A stretch of 64,000 bases of DNA. It comes from Sipunculus nudus. Its lineage: Eukaryota > Annelida > Sipuncula > Golfingiida > Sipunculidae. The notes beneath the pieces are model-generated. The model saw nothing but the letters and a program-made list of their open reading frames with translations. It searched no databases and was not told the origin of the DNA. The stretch spans positions 25,779,058 to 25,843,057 of the forward strand of contig CM049310.1 of NCBI GenBank assembly GCA_026874595.1. Reading direction: 5' to 3'. This document shows, piece after piece, positions 1 through 13,285 of the stretch. Every line of letters starts with the position of its first letter. Position 1 is the stretch's first letter. The position numbers were made by a program, and so were the translations under genes.

Positions 1-839
1 TTGAGCTGCCTGTTCGTCTCCGTGCATTGCATGGTGGAACAAATGTACACTTCAATACGATTGATTCGTTTGAAGCTTTCTTTAACAAACATATATTCTC
101 AAGTCAATTAAATGTATAGCCTAGTACTGTGATCTATATCCACGCCGAGATGGGCATATAACGCCCGAATGGTATACGTCACCATGTGATGGTCACTTTT
201 AGAATACACGTTTTTTGTTGCACGACATCGAATACAAAATGTATTTTCGAAGATCAAGAAGTGCACTTGTGGCAGCTGGTAATATGTAAATACAAACGGT
301 CAAATCCGAAAACATAGAACATGAATTCTTATAGAAATCACAGTTTCCGAATATCGTTTTCACTTATAGCTTTGGTCGAAAAAAATCGTTGGTGGTGTCT
401 TAGTTACGTCGTATCTTTTCCATGTTATGCCCTGTCCAGACTTATCACTTCATGAAATAAAATTGTCGATTTTCTACCTATTATAGTTGACGTCACCGTA
501 ATACCTCAGGCTCGTGTTCGAAATGGCCTTAAATAATTGACACGTCGTTCCCACTGTCTTCGTTTGCGCGTTTCATTTCCTGCTTCGCACGATCATTATT
601 TCAATGGAACATTTCTCCTACCTCCTAGCATGTGGATGAAAGGATAAAGAGGCAAATACAGAATAAACCTGGAAATCGATTGCCATGCATTTCGGTATTT
701 TAATCATGTTCGCATATTGTAATTCATTTCTTTGAGTCATATGTTTAAGGGAGGACGTTTACGTCATTTATATGTAAATCGTTTAATCAGTTATAAACCA
801 CATTTGCCATAATGTGATTTGTTCTTGTTTTCTTTTCAG
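1..839. other. no gene recognised; upstream intron or flank of protease copy 1
   Basis: I see no exon with CUB, trypsin or other recognisable coding in either strand. If copy 1 has the same architecture as copy 2, this stretch is the intron before the linker microexon, and the CUB exons lie outside the window. It is AT-rich and has no obvious tandem repeat. Confidence 0.5.
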
Positions 840-863
840 CAACCGATAACGCGAAAAAGGCCA
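840..863 (+). CDS. protease copy 1 linker microexon
   Basis: A 24-bp exon lies between a TTTTCAG acceptor and a GTGAGT donor, and reads TDNAKKA in the only open phase. The same phase 1/phase 1 microexon occurs in copy 2 (23391-23411), which is the main support. It joins the missing N-terminal part to the protease domain. Confidence 0.6.
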
Positions 864-2539
864 GTGAGTATCAGTTTTTCTCAATAACCAATGGACTATG
901 TGTACACAGTATATTAATATTGTTATAAAATTGCCCGTTAATATCGACCAAATATATCAAGCTATATACTAAACGTTATTTTGGTGCTGTCACGTAAGCT
1001 GTATCTCATATCCTATATAATATCTCATCAACTTTGCAGCTCGCCTTACTAAATTCATTATCCCTTGGAAAGGGACCCAGCATGTCTCTTTAAATTGAAA
1101 ATTTAGGTGATCACCCAATAATTATATTTTTCAATTTAAAAATAACTTAAACATGAATCTACTTGCGCTCATGCAGTTTATATAGACGTATATACAAGGT
1201 TTCATTGTAAAAACCCCTGCTCTCAAACCACCGGCGTTACCTGTAAGAAGGCAGTTTTCTTTAAAATACAGTTTACAGTTCAATTTACTTCAATTTTCAC
1301 CATTTTGGCATTTCTTTAAATGCTTTGAGTGTTTGTGTCAGTACTTAATATTATTTATAACTTTCATATTTTGTATTTTAGGTACTTGCTATAAACCAGA
1401 AGTGAAACCCACTGGCGATTTTATTGTTGGAGGTCGACCCGCCAATGCTCACAGTTATCCATGGGTGGTGTCTATTTTCCATGAACACCAAACTTACGGG
1501 AAAATCCCTTACTGTGGAGGTTCAATCATTAGTGAAACGGAGGTTCTCACTGCGGCGCACTGCATCGTGTACTTGGCGGGGAGTTCATGGTATGTGATCA
1601 ACGTGTGTTCATGTATGTGATGTTAACAGTTAATCTCATGGGCTCAATTAGGTGGGGGACAGGGGAATATGTCTCCACAAAATTTTTTTCCACCAGGGAG
1701 GACATGTTATGACCCCCCTTTTTTGCTAATTAAATGAGTTTAATTTTTTGTCATTAATTTTGTCTAATTGCAGTTAGTAAACAATACAAGTCGAAACTAT
1801 GCTTAATATGACAGGATAAAATATATATACCAAGTAAACCATATATCTATGTATATAAGATGTGCATATATATTTGAAACCTTAATGTTTATTTCACAAA
1901 AGGGCTAATCAGTCGAGTCATCCCGAGAGATACGAAGTGAGAGTCGGGGTACATAAACTATACGACAACACAAACAGTCAGAGGACGATCCACAAGGTCA
2001 CCAAGATCATTTTACACGCGAAGTTTGTCCCTTCCACCTTCGAGAACGATCTCGCAATCATGACAGTGGAACCAAGGATAAAAGTAAGTTGGTATAGAAG
2101 CATTCATTATTTGATTTGTATCTGTTTGTTGTGTATCGGCACCAGGGAAGTCGGCACAAGGCCAAGAATGTTCCGACCAACACGGGCTTGGTGTCACTGA
2201 TCTAACCACGCTTGAAACACACATTATTGCATTCGCAATGGTCTTGGCGCAGTGCCAGATTCCCTTGTGGTTATACTCTACAAAAAGTTATAAAGAAAGC
2301 AGGGGTTAAGTGGAAGGATTAATAGAACGAATGTTACGTGACCGTATTTTAAATCTGCGAGACTTTTTACACTACATTTGATATGTAGCTGACTTTAAGG
2401 TTGAGGCGTTCCTGTTAGTGGACAGTGGTTAACAGTTAGTATCGCGATAAGTCTATGTACGCCACAGTCCAGTACATTTCACCAATGTTCCTTTTTTTAT
2501 CATGCTGCATTTTTTTGTCTCTACGAGTGGCAATTTTCC

Positions 2540-2602
<63 letters not shown>

Positions 2603-5409
2603 ATATATATATATATATATGTATTCATATATGTATGTATTATAATACGTTCATCTGATATCAGTGTGTTAAAGTCAACCCAGTATAATGTAAGCACCCT
2701 TTGTATTGAGCAACATGAACAGTCTTAAGATAAATCTACATTACAAATTCATTTAAAACTTTAAATTTTAAGAAGTACACCATGATATAGCTTCATGAGG
2801 TATTCATCGTTATTTAGTTGGCGTTTCAATGACAATTTATATGATTCTACCTTATGACCACCTTTAGTATGTAATATACCCCGACTTTGGCCATATGTTC
2901 ATGACTTTCGTTACTTAAATTTACCTTTCTCTAAAATATGACAAAAAAAGTTTAAGTAAGATTTAATAACATGCTGTGTAAACAGAGGAAACGGCTGAGG
3001 TGTTCACATTAACATAACAAAGATAGGAAAAGTGGGACGTTCGAAAAATTGCCCAAAGACAGACGTTTCGATCAGACTTAGACAGAAGATGCAATATAGG
3101 TTACGGGACATTCACAAGGACAGCTGAGCCAAGCCACCCAGGTACCTAATGTTTACCTGTACTTTGATTGTTTTCCAGTATCGACTCGGGGCCCTTCCCC
3201 TTTGTCTGGGTGAAAAGCTGGAAGTAGGAAAGTCCTGTACCATCGCGGGATGGGGCGAAAAACTAGGTACAGAACAGGTGTCTATACATCACCTTAACTT
3301 TCATGGATGTCCTTTTAATATAAGCTAGGGTTATTCAGGCATACAAAACTAGTCAAATAAATATATATCGATCAGATAATTATTCATAATTGGAATACAA
3401 TAAGTGATTAGTGTATAAGCAGAGGTTACAGTCAGACGTGAGGTTATAATTTTTAAAACTGAAAGCTTCTCGGAGGAGTACAAGTTGTCTTTATTTAATA
3501 ACAACAGATTTATTCATCACCAAACATTAACATTTTGGTTATATCTTTATCATGTTTAACAATTAAATGTCGATTTTTTTTATAGGAATGAGCTTACACA
3601 TCAGGTTGGCCACCTGACAAGTACATATGTTAAAGTTTAACGGTTAACCAATACAGTCATCAGACCCTTTCCGTAAGAGCTTTACAATAAAAAGTTAAAA
3701 TTTCTTCATCGGGACATCTTTACGTTACATTGAGTGTTTGAACTCAACCACTGCCTCCTATTGTGTGTGAGCATCACCGCCATTTCAATATTTCAACATT
3801 CCATTCGGCTGATGAATGAATCATGCAAACGTCTTCCATTTGGCGGCTGTATATAATCCCCCCCCCCCCCACACACACAAACAAACATAAGATTTCTATA
3901 CGACTGTTGTATAATGCCAGTCACGTAACTTCATTCGAACACTTCTTACAGGAACTGAAGTCCAAAATGCCGGACCTGTGTTGTACGAGGTGGGGGTAAA
4001 CATCATTGCGGACGATATTTGCAAGTCGCCGGAGTACCTGGGGGGTACAGTGAGACCGGGGATGTTCTGTGCTGGGCACCATCAGGGAGGAAAGGACTCG
4101 TGTCAGGTAAAACATGCATTCAGTAAAGTTACATTTACTTTTATCTTCACCAGGTGGCCAGGTTCGCTTGGTTTGTTCGTTTGTTATACATAGCACATAA
4201 CGTAATAATATCACCGGATTTTAATTATTTTTGTCGAAGCTTAGGGAAATAGTCATTTAGGTAGTTACCACCATATTAACAAGGATTATATACCATTGTG
4301 AGATCAGGCAGTATCTTTGTCACGGCGGAGGACCGGACCATTCAGTGGTATTATGGGACGGACCTGTTCTGGAGGTGACCTGTGGTAGATTTGACAAATG
4401 TGCAAAAGCAACGTTTTATCATGATCTTTGCGGAGGTTTTGGTCTCTGATTACTTTCTTATTCAGGATTTGTCATGTCTGATTGTGCCATCTACAAATCA
4501 AATCAAATGAATCGGCCGAAATGGCGCCACCCCCACTTGTGCTAATCGCCTGTGCTGTCAGGGATTCTGTCCCGCTTTCAAGTCATATTATTCCTCACTC
4601 GCATTTATGGTTAAAGGGACCATATAACCTATTTGACCATTGATTTTTAAAGGTAAATCCCTAAGAGCTTTTATAAAAAAATAGCCCAGAATACGTGTAT
4701 ATTACCGAACACAGGCTGCTTTTTTGTTTATATTAACGTGTTTATAATATGTGGGGGCCCGCCAAAATAATCAAAACAAATTCAAAGGCATCTGGCAGCA
4801 AGTCAGATAAGCCAGAGCTTTGCAAATGTCGTTATGCAACCTTTCTACCTTCTCAAAGATGCAACGTACATGTTTTTCCTGTTCGTCAACATTGCTGTGC
4901 TAACAAACATATTGTTGATAAACATGTGCATACATCATTCGTTATGGGAACTTTTCACAACCAAAATTACCCTTACATCATTAATATATACACAGAAGAA
5001 GCCAGAAATCACATAAATTCATTTCAATAGGTAGGTTATTGGGCACCTTTAACAAGTATTAAAGAGCAGTAATAAAGACGTGACAAAGAAAGTATATCAG
5101 GCAGACCTGACCATGTAGCCGAATTATTTTAAAGAGAAAATTAATAGCAGAACAGTAAAACAAGTATCCAAATAACAGAAAGTGTCAGATAGTGAAAATT
5201 CTCAAATACAGTGGTGTTGTTGTGAACTACGGCTTCTGTGTTTACTGCAGGGTGACTCCGGGGGACCGCTTTTCTGCAAAGAAAGTGACGGGCTGTACCG
5301 GATGATGGGCGTGATAAGCTGGGGGATCGGCTGTGCTGCGGCCAAAAAGCCTGGCGTCTACGCAAATGTACCGCACTTCGCTGAATGGATCAGAGCAAAC
5401 ATGGCATGA
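840..5409 (+). CDS. secreted trypsin-like serine protease, copy 1 (5' end outside window)
   Basis: Six exons join in frame: 840-863, 1382-1589, 1903-2083, 3179-3266, 3952-4106 and 5251-5409, with GT..AG introns. The product is an S1-family peptidase. Its mature start IVGG is followed by the His box (LTAAHC), the Asp box (ENDLAIM) and the Ser box (GDSGGP). The Asp six residues before the catalytic Ser (KDSCQGDS) sits at the base of the S1 pocket and predicts cleavage after Lys/Arg. A Cys just before the activation site (STCYKP) and one in LPLC probably form the bond that tethers propeptide to protease. The residue before IVGG is Phe, not Arg/Lys. Exon sizes and phases equal those of copy 2, except that exon 3952-4106 is one codon longer and the microexon 840-863 is one codon longer. 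By analogy, upstream CUB exons should exist to the left. The catalytic residues are intact, so the enzyme is likely active. Confidence 0.93.
1382..1589 (+). CDS. protease copy 1 exon: activation site and catalytic His
   Basis: This 208-bp exon encodes the propeptide Cys (STCYKP), the activation junction (GDF then IVGG) and the His box LTAAHC. The acceptor is at 1380-1381. The donor splits a Trp codon (TG|G), exactly as in copy 2. Confidence 0.93.
1903..2083 (+). CDS. protease copy 1 exon: catalytic Asp
   Basis: This 181-bp exon completes the split Trp codon, runs through the VGVHKLYD region and carries the catalytic Asp in ENDLAIM. It ends in phase 0 at a GTAAGT donor. Its length is identical to the copy 2 counterpart (24812-24992). 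Confidence 0.93.
2543..2631. repeat. (TA)n microsatellite
   Basis: Nearly uninterrupted TA dinucleotides in the third intron of protease copy 1, broken by a short CATG segment. Confidence 0.95.
3179..3266 (+). CDS. protease copy 1 exon: interchain Cys region
   Basis: This 88-bp exon is preceded by TTTTCCAG. It encodes the ALPLC segment (the Cys expected to pair with the propeptide Cys) and the SCTIAGWG motif typical of S1 proteases. It ends in phase 1. Confidence 0.92.
3952..4106 (+). CDS. protease copy 1 exon: S1-pocket Asp
   Basis: This 155-bp exon runs from GTEVQN to KDSCQ. It includes GMFCAG, a conserved S1 motif, and the Asp of the specificity pocket. It ends in phase 0 just before the GDSGGP exon. 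Confidence 0.93.
5251..5409 (+). CDS. protease copy 1 terminal exon: catalytic Ser
   Basis: This 159-bp terminal exon starts GDSGGPLFC. It contains the pocket-wall motif SWGIGC and KPGVY, and stops with TGA at 5407-5409. The acceptor is TTTACTGCAG. Confidence 0.95.
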   Translation, partial: GDSGGPLFCKESDGLYRMMGVISWGIGCAAAKKPGVYANVPHFAEWIRANMA

Positions 5410-6076
5410 GTAAGGACGATCTATTCTCCCGACCACGTTTCTTCATAATTGTACTTATTGTTCAGGTTAATATTCTTAATGAAAACCATCTTACGGGTAA
5501 TATTTGGTCCTTTACATTCAACAGATTAAAGCTTCAGTTATGACATGGAAGGTAAAATTAAGAAGTTTAAGACATGAATTGATTTTCAAAAGACGCCACA
5601 TGGTAACATTATGTCATGCAACAGACCGTGATCTAAAGTTTGGCATTGTTATCTTACTTAAGGTGCGTTGGCATTCTGTTTCCGAATTGTCAGCCGGCAG
5701 GAATCCAACTGAGAAACTTTTTGTTTTGTTTCGCAGAGTGTGTGGCAGAGGCAAGATACCATGTTGGCAGTGCAAAAAAGGATAGGCTGTCACAGAGGTA
5801 GAGAGTATTGAACAATTAAACAATGTAGACAATTTCATATACTTCAAGTAACATGGATGGTTACTGCAGAATTATTTATCAGGATGTCAACGGACTTGTT
5901 ATAGTTAATCCAGGGACTGAGCCAATCAGATGTCTGTTCTCAGATCTTCATTTAAGTTTCATGCCGTATATCTATGCTTATATAATTCTTTCATCTGAAA
6001 AATACACAACAGCCTAAGTATGAAACCCTATATAGTAAAAGCACGTGATTCTTTCATTCTTCATTTTGCTGTATTG

Positions 6077-6082
6077 AATAAA
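6077..6082 (+). promoter_or_regulatory. candidate polyadenylation signal of protease copy 1
   Basis: This AATAAA lies about 670 bp after the stop codon and is followed by a GT-rich stretch (TTCTGTGTGTCTG). AATAAA is common in AT-rich DNA, so this is a plausible candidate only. Confidence 0.3.
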
Positions 6083-6911
6083 AAAATGGACATTTCTTAT
6101 CTTCTGTGTGTCTGTATTTTATTCATTTGAACGGGTTGAATCTTGTTTGAACATATAGATGGACATTTGTAGGGGAAAAATTGTTTATCATCAAATGAAA
6201 CAAAGTCTGGCCATAAAATTGGGAAATATTATAACGTTCCCTTAGGTTCTTATCATCTTTGTGGTTCAACAACACATTTCATAAGGTAAATAAGAACGTT
6301 TATTCCGTTAGCTACACTGCCCTCGACCGTCCGTTCTAGCTTCGAGCCGCTAACTCCAGGTAAACCCCCGGTCCTCTCCATATAAAGGCCCTGACCGCTC
6401 AACTACAGTCAGTAAAACCGTCCGCCCGACAAACGTTTTTTTTTTTTTTTTTCACTTTTAAGGGCATTGCTTGTTAATAACAGACATCAATGCTAGACCA
6501 ATCGGAGTGGAGAAAAAAGTGTGGGTGGATGCCACCTGAAATTTTGAATTTCAAGATCAAATTCAAGGTCAAACTGAATATGGGCCAGGCCGGCCAATGT
6601 CGATTTTTTTTTACTTTTGGGAAAATTGCTTGTTAATATCAGGTATCCATGCCAACCAAACAGTGACGGAAAAGTGTAGGTAAATGAAATCCTACATTGT
6701 CAACCCGAAGAAAATTTAACCTGAACGGGTATAATGTTTCTTCACGAATAAAAGCAAGGTATATTCGGTAACCGTAAGCTTTAGAAGACTTTGAATGAAA
6801 ACAGAATAAAACATGGCCGCATTTTGTTAAATGCATGTTAAAAGGTCCATAATAACGTATATATTTGCTTATAATTATGTTGTTTTTGGGAGTGAGTTGT
6901 AAGTATCAGAA

Positions 6912-7116
6912 AAGGGGCGGATCCAGGATTGAAGAAAAGAAGGGGTCCAACTTGGGAAGAATAATCATCAAACCTGAGAAAAAGGTCCCTAGGTCCGAAA
7001 AAGGGGGCCCATTCCGCAATAATTGGTCTGAACCTCTTTAAAAAAAGTTGAGGCAGCGGAAAGGGGGGGGGGGGGGGTCCGAACCCCCCGGAACCCTCCT
7101 CTGGAGCCGCTTCTCC
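6912..7116. mobile_element. MITE-like dispersed element with internal poly-G
   Basis: The left end AGGGGCGGATCCAGG and right end CTGGAGCCGCTTCTC are imperfect inverted copies. The interior has a long G run followed by TCC. Related copies are at 14250-14482, 29911-29957 (left part only) and 34112-34258 (left end lost). There is no coding capacity, so it is probably a non-autonomous DNA transposon. I could not fix the target-site duplication. Confidence 0.65.
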
Positions 7117-7779
7117 AGAAGACCCTGGATAGACGTTACACATTTAAAGTTAAAACGCATACTAAAACATGCAGAATGGCTAAAAAAATAGCCGCCACAA
7201 TGAAGAAAAAGGCGATTTCTATTATTAAATATTAGTCATAAAATATAAATGTTTTATTGGACCTTTGTATTTTAGTTCAACTTAGGTCATTCGATCATAC
7301 CTACGTTTAAATAACTATAGGTATAAAGGATCTGTAATCCTTGGATGATTATCAGAAACAGCTACTGTTGTTTATTTTGGGACCTTTCCTTGATTTTCTT
7401 AATATCCAAATGCGTTAAAGACACTTTGGGAAGTATGAAAAGTGGTTCTATTAATTAAGTGTGGGGTAAAGGGGACCCCCTAACGTCCCTGTCTATTATG
7501 TATTATTACTTTATTTATACTAATCAAACCTTTTCAAAGGAATTTGTGGTAGAAGGAACCATGCACCTCCATTTTCGTAATGCAACTTTTGTATCCTCTG
7601 TAACACATCATTAGCAGGCATCGTGGAGGGTATGCTTGTCAGAACTGCAGATCGCTCAAGATATCTAGTTAAATAAAGTGAGGCGATTTGACGCTTTAAG
7701 TCAGTGTGTTTTGGCCTTTATAATCATAGTAATGAAACTTTATGTGCTAAAAGAAAGATACTTTGTCAGAATCATCTAC

Positions 7780-8130
7780 CACTGTGAAATTATTTGGAGC
7801 TGTACTTGAAGAACCGATAAGCAAATCCACATTAATTTCCGACATTGGATATAGATGCTTTAATGTTAATTATGCAGTTCGACAACAAACACATTGAAAT
7901 CATATATGATAAATCTGTAAAATTACTTGGGGTATCTTTTGATAATAAATTTAACTGAGATACACACAGCGGAAATGTTCTCCAAAGCAAATGTGCTTCA
8001 AATTATTAGAATTTAATAAGTTAGAAGAGGATATTCTTATTGGTATCTACAAAGCTTTTATCTCGGTATATTGCTTTTAAGAGTGCCCTTTATCTTATAT
8101 AGCACTTCTGTGGTAATGAAAACTTAGAGG
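7780..8130 (+). pseudogene. decayed non-LTR retrotransposon RT fragment
   Basis: Broken reading frames resemble the C-terminal half of a LINE reverse transcriptase. A segment with ANPTLIS-like spacing is followed by VKLLGVSFDNKFN and, further on, a YKAF-like stretch. This order matches the thumb region of CR1/RTE/Jockey-type proteins. Stops and frameshifts are frequent, so it is a relic. The clade cannot be assigned by eye. Confidence 0.5.
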
Positions 8131-8375
8131 AGAGTCCAAGTAACTTTCTCAATGCCATATTCAAGGTCAAACGGAACAAAATAGGAATGGTAACAAAGCA
8201 TTTATTTTGTTGAACTTTAAAGTAGAACACTACATATAAAATTATCCTTTAAAACATCACAGTACACATTCTGGTGTACATCAAAGTTACACATCCCAGA
8301 TGAATGTTGCAAAATACTGTTGAACAATAGGTCACATATTTGGCTGAACATCAAAGTTACATCTCTTGGTTGAAA

Positions 8376-8462
8376 AAAAACCCCAAACAAAACAAAAAAA
8401 AAAAAAAAAACAAAAAAAAAAAAAACAAACAAAACAAAACAAAAAACAAAACAAAACAAACA
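8376..8462. repeat. A-rich low-complexity tract
   Basis: Runs of A with scattered C, including AAAAC-type units. It could be the tail of an old retroposon, but no element body is clear. Lysine-rich ORFs here are composition artefacts. Confidence 0.8.
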
Positions 8463-9920
8463 CTGAAACTTATAACATATTATATAACCAATGATATCAG
8501 TTTAGAAAGGCATGAAAACAAGAGAACACAATAAATTAATACCAGGGTACCTTCATACAACAAGAACGTAAGAGACTCCTGCTGTCCTCTGGGGAGTAAA
8601 GAGTGAACTACAGATATATTTTTAAACCCTGCAATTCAGAAATCTGTATTCTAGATCTAGACCATCTGCAAAGAAAATATTTTAAATGCCAGCACTTAGT
8701 AAAATCTTCAGATTGGAATGTATTTTTATATAGGTTTTGACATACATGAATTCTAAAATATATAAATATATATAAACATACTTAGTATTACTCACACACA
8801 GACAGATAAATACGCATACAGACCCACTGCAATACCCTCGCCTCTCCTGTGTTTGGGAGGATTATGAATATGAGGGTATGGTATATGTACTGAGGACTGA
8901 TGATGTTTATTTGAACTATTGTAGGATAACTCAGGTATATAATACAATGCCTGGCACACAGGCATGTTCCCTTCACCTTCAGGAGGACGGGAGGCCTTTC
9001 AGGTTTTAGCCGTGGTTCTTGTAAGTATTCAGGGAAAATTCCTTAAGATAAATGTAAGATACCGATAACCGATTATTATTTGCTAGCTTAAACAGCAGAA
9101 ATTATGGAAAATATATAATCTATGCATATCTACAGGTCCGTCCGATGTTACAAGTAAGACTACGATGGTATGTGACGGGTATAATAATACGCCCTCATCC
9201 CACTCATACCTAATATATACACGTACTGTTTACACCATGAGGTAGCATTCAGATGTTGGTGTAAATGTCTCCTCAAACGAATGCACACGAAGAATTGAAC
9301 AGTATTATACACAAGCACACGCCGTCAATTATATTAGCGTATATTTACTGGTGTCTGTTATTAAGCTGATAACTTGGATAGAAGCCAAATTTGAAGAATA
9401 AAAGGACATATGTTTTTTCAGTTGACCAACTTCGGTTCAGGTTCAAAAGAGTTTTCAAACAACACTTGATATTTAAATCCGGTGTTTCCGATGGTCAAGT
9501 GGTCAGCCGGACTGGCGGACCACATTCATGATAAGGACAGACAGTCTATTCAGGATTAGCCCCTAGCATGCCAGCGTGATTTAGTCCAGGGTTAGCCGGC
9601 CTAGAGAAATGAATAAACCAGATATGATGCCCAAGGAAAGACGAAATAGGACGAAATCGCGAAACAGTGGGGTTAATTTATCTTCAAAGTACAAACAACT
9701 TCTTATATCGACGCCCCTGTTGCGCAATATGTACCGTTATTATTATTTACACTGTCCGGACAGTCTCTCTTCATAATTCTTAGCATTATTTGTTAGATTA
9801 TTATTTAAGCTTTACAAAAATTTTGAACATTTTAATAAGGCGCACCTCGTACTGTTCTCTGGACCTTGTGATCCTTAAAAATTAGTCCCTTCTCTTAATT
9901 TTAAACTAGAAATTATTGAG

Positions 9921-10270
9921 TTCAAGTCCACCTCCGAGTACAAGTCATTTGAAATCCGAGTCAAAGTCCGAGTCCGAGTCCAATAACAATTTTTTTAGAA
10001 AGCAATTTATAATGGGAATTCCAGTTTATCGTGTATACGTAATAACAATAAGCTCAAGATGGAGAGCTAAAGCTTGGTATATACAGTGTTAATATTATGT
10101 AATATTCTGTAAGTTGTTCGCACATGTATATATAAAAGACTTAACAGTATGATTTTGTGTTTTGTTCGAGATGGACTCGGTCTGATTAGTCGAGTCCTTA
10201 CCTCCCAGTCCGAGTACAAGTCCGAGACCAGGAGCCTCGAGTCCAAATCCGAGTCCGCGTCCCCCAAAAA
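9921..10270. repeat. degenerate TCCGAGTC-type hexamer repeat
   Basis: Two clusters (about 9925-9985 and 10168-10262) repeat GAGTCC/TCCGAGTC units, separated by unique sequence. A similar cluster occurs at 28755-28875. Confidence 0.6.
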
Positions 10271-10409
10271 AGTGTACTCGAGTTACATTACTGAGATACA
10301 GTGTATACTCTGTCTAGGGTTATTTACCTATATAAGGCTATGCCTATATCCAGCTATGTTAGTGGCAGTAATGGGTTATAAAATCATGTTCTATAATTGA
10401 ATAAATAAA

Positions 10410-10680
10410 ACAACCGATGATCGATTATTAATCGATTATTTTATGTATACCTTCTGTATAACAGTGAAATCTGCTCTATAGAGTTATGCCTAAAATATTG
10501 ACCGAGTAAAGTCAGTCTATCTTCGTCTGGCTAAAGGTAAAGATTTTTTACTTTTGTTTAATTCTGTTCGCTATTTTCCTATTTCTGTGACTTTATTAGA
10601 ATTTTTCTACAAATCGATTGCAATCGATTATGCGATAGTGCAATGATTTTGATCGATAATGAACGATTATTAGGCATATC
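10410..10680. repeat. cluster of ATCGATTA motifs
   Basis: At least five ATCGAT-centred motifs lie at the two ends of this interval. One is a short palindrome, AAATCGATTGCAATCGAT, near 10611. The arrangement suggests the ends of an old palindromic element, but no clear terminus is visible. Confidence 0.35.
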
Positions 10681-12764
10681 ACTCCTAACCCTGTAAATAT
10701 GAATTTTTATGACAAAAATGGCACATGTTGTACACAGAAGAAGCGACATAAAATATAGAATAAACTATTGCAAACAATAAACTAATAGACAAAGGTTATT
10801 GTGTAAAATTGACATTGCTCTTATATTCCGACCCGTATATTCCGAGTACACATGATATAAAACAAGCGGCATAGTTTGTGTTTGTTAGACGCATTGGTAA
10901 CGGGAGACAAGAGACATTGCTGACTACTCAGTGATTTTTGTCACGATAACCATCAATATTCGAAAGGGAAATATTTAATATACAGCGTGCCCTCATGAAC
11001 GCTTCTTTCTCACGGGTACGAGAGATAAGTAAAGAGAACACGAGAGGGTCCATTTACATATATATAGCGCCTCCTAAACGGCTGTGTTTCCTCACCTCTC
11101 ACGCCATCAGTGCTGACTATATAACCAGTACCTCTTCCACCCACTGAAGAACAAATGATATATGTTTCTGTGTTTACTAATTGACAATATTATCCATAAA
11201 CGTGATATAAATTCACTTTTAAACGCTCAGTCTATTGGTCGAGTAAATTACTATTGCAACAAAAAGGACGTATTATAAGGCCAAAAAAAATAAAAAGGTA
11301 TGGTTCTCAGGTACTTTTTTTTCAGAAATCAGGGCGGGCGGTATTTTATTTTTTACCTTTTTCGATAAAAATGTCATTTGATCATGGAAAAGCGTGAAAA
11401 TAACAGGGTGTTTTTTCTAAACAGGTGAAAGCAGTACATAACATAGGAAAATGTATCCAATGTATCCAAACTGTATTATTTTATCTTCTTGAAAGATGAA
11501 AATCAAAATAAAAATGTTTGATGCTATATGCGAGGGGGGGGGGGGGGGGTTAAATGTTTTGGCCTTATATGTTACCTGTAGAACCATTGCTTCGGGAATG
11601 CATAATGATCAGAACATAACCAAACTTAACAGTCAGAGACTGCAGACACCTGCTGTCATCTAGGGAGTGAATACATTTCGAATAAGATATTTCCTTAACC
11701 ATATTTAGAGTATGATCTCCTTGTTCACACTTCCTAAAAAAGTTACATGATCCTATCAGACATGTACTTAGGATTAATTACATACCTATATATATGGCTA
11801 TACCGGGTACATATTGCGCTGATTTTGACGTAAATAAATCATATTTTTTATCGTGCTAATATGTGAGATACGTTTCCGATACGATTTTTACCTTGTCGGA
11901 CGATAGAATCGAATATGTCAACGAATTTAGGACAAAATTAACATAGTATGAACATAAAAAAAAATTTGTCGGTATTATTTGTCATCATGCGGTCACCTTG
12001 TTGGTCAATATGGCGGCCACGGGAATCAGTAGTTACGCCAGGTCCGCCGAATAAAGAAAATCGCTGTAATTTGCACGAAACACCGCGCAAAAATGACATA
12101 TCCCTATTGGCCATGTTCCGACTTCCATAAAGGTCGAATAACAATTATCGGCTTTATATTCACCTGTCTTTGAATTTTCCAAGGATCAAATGTTATCATT
12201 TCTATTGTGAATGAGCATAATTCAATTCATTTTTGTTCTTGTCTTAATACGTTCAAGAAATCATTATGTGTCTTTTAATTCATAAATATATCATTCAAAA
12301 TGGTACCCATTCGTACCCATTATTTTAAGATTTGTCGAAAATTTGTGCTGCCTTTTTGCAAGTTGTGCAAAATTCCAGACTCTTTGTTTCCACCGAAACA
12401 TTTTCCAAAATCGAAAAGCCCGCCCGCTTTATCTATATGTTTTTTTTTTTTTTTTTCATTTCTAGATGTCGTCCCACAATTCATTGATGTGCCCTGACTG
12501 ACCTCATTCATGGAGACGAAATGTCAGCAATCAGTGAAAATGAGGTTACAACGCTTCTCTGGCGATTTTTCGATCATAATATACATGTTTTATATCTAAA
12601 GTGTTTAACAAACTTTAACACTCAGTTCATATTTTGAGTCAAAATGAAAACTCCTTCTCTCATGACAGTAAACCTGACTTCGTAATCCAACAACTATATA
12701 CAACATTGCTTAACCACGTCAGTTTTAATTCATATGGAAACACCCGCATACATGATTATACGTA

Positions 12765-12767
<3 letters not shown>

Positions 12768-12831
<64 letters not shown>

Positions 12832-13196
12832 GCCCGTTTGCGGATCTGGCCCATCTGCCGATGGTCTTGGCCCTTCTGAGGATCCGTTATTTGGCTTCCC
12901 ATCTACAGATGGGCAGCCCAATAACGGACTTGATACCATGCACTTTCTGGCCCATCTGTAGATTGGCTTGGCCCATTATTGATGTAAGGCTATGATAGTG
13001 ATTTATCTTTCAATAAAAACATTTAAGTTCTGAGAGATGTTTGTCTGAGAACAAAAGTCATCAAGATAATAAAATAATAACGTATTACTAACAAAAACTA
13101 AAATCGTTTATTGGGCCAAGCCCATCTGTAGTTGGGCAGCCCAGTAACGGATAGCCCAATAACGGATCCTCATATGGCAGATCCGCAAATGGGCTC

Positions 13197-13283
<87 letters not shown>
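12768..13283. mobile_element. inverted-repeat element flanked on both sides by (TA)n
   Basis: A (TA)n tract ends at about 12827 and is followed by TTGGAGCCCGTTTGCGG. The mirror-image end, reading into a second (TA)n tract from 13201, is the complement of GTTGGAGCCCATTTGCGG. The arms (about 12828-12990 and 13110-13200) are imperfect inverted repeats with shared blocks such as GGATCCGTTATT and ACAGATGGGC. There is no coding. It is probably a foldback/MITE element inserted in a TA microsatellite. Confidence 0.7.

Positions 13284-13285
<2 letters not shown>

Noticed and set aside
6300-6440. Possible minus-strand tRNA-like SINE
   Set aside because: An A-box-like TAGTTGAGCGGTCAGG and a weak GCTCGAAGC are present, but the B box departs from consensus and no body or tail is visible.
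9480-9605. tRNA-like start GATGGTCAAGTGGTCAGCC
   Set aside because: No B box at the expected distance (GGGTTAGCC lacks TTCGA), so neither a tRNA gene nor a SINE is supported.
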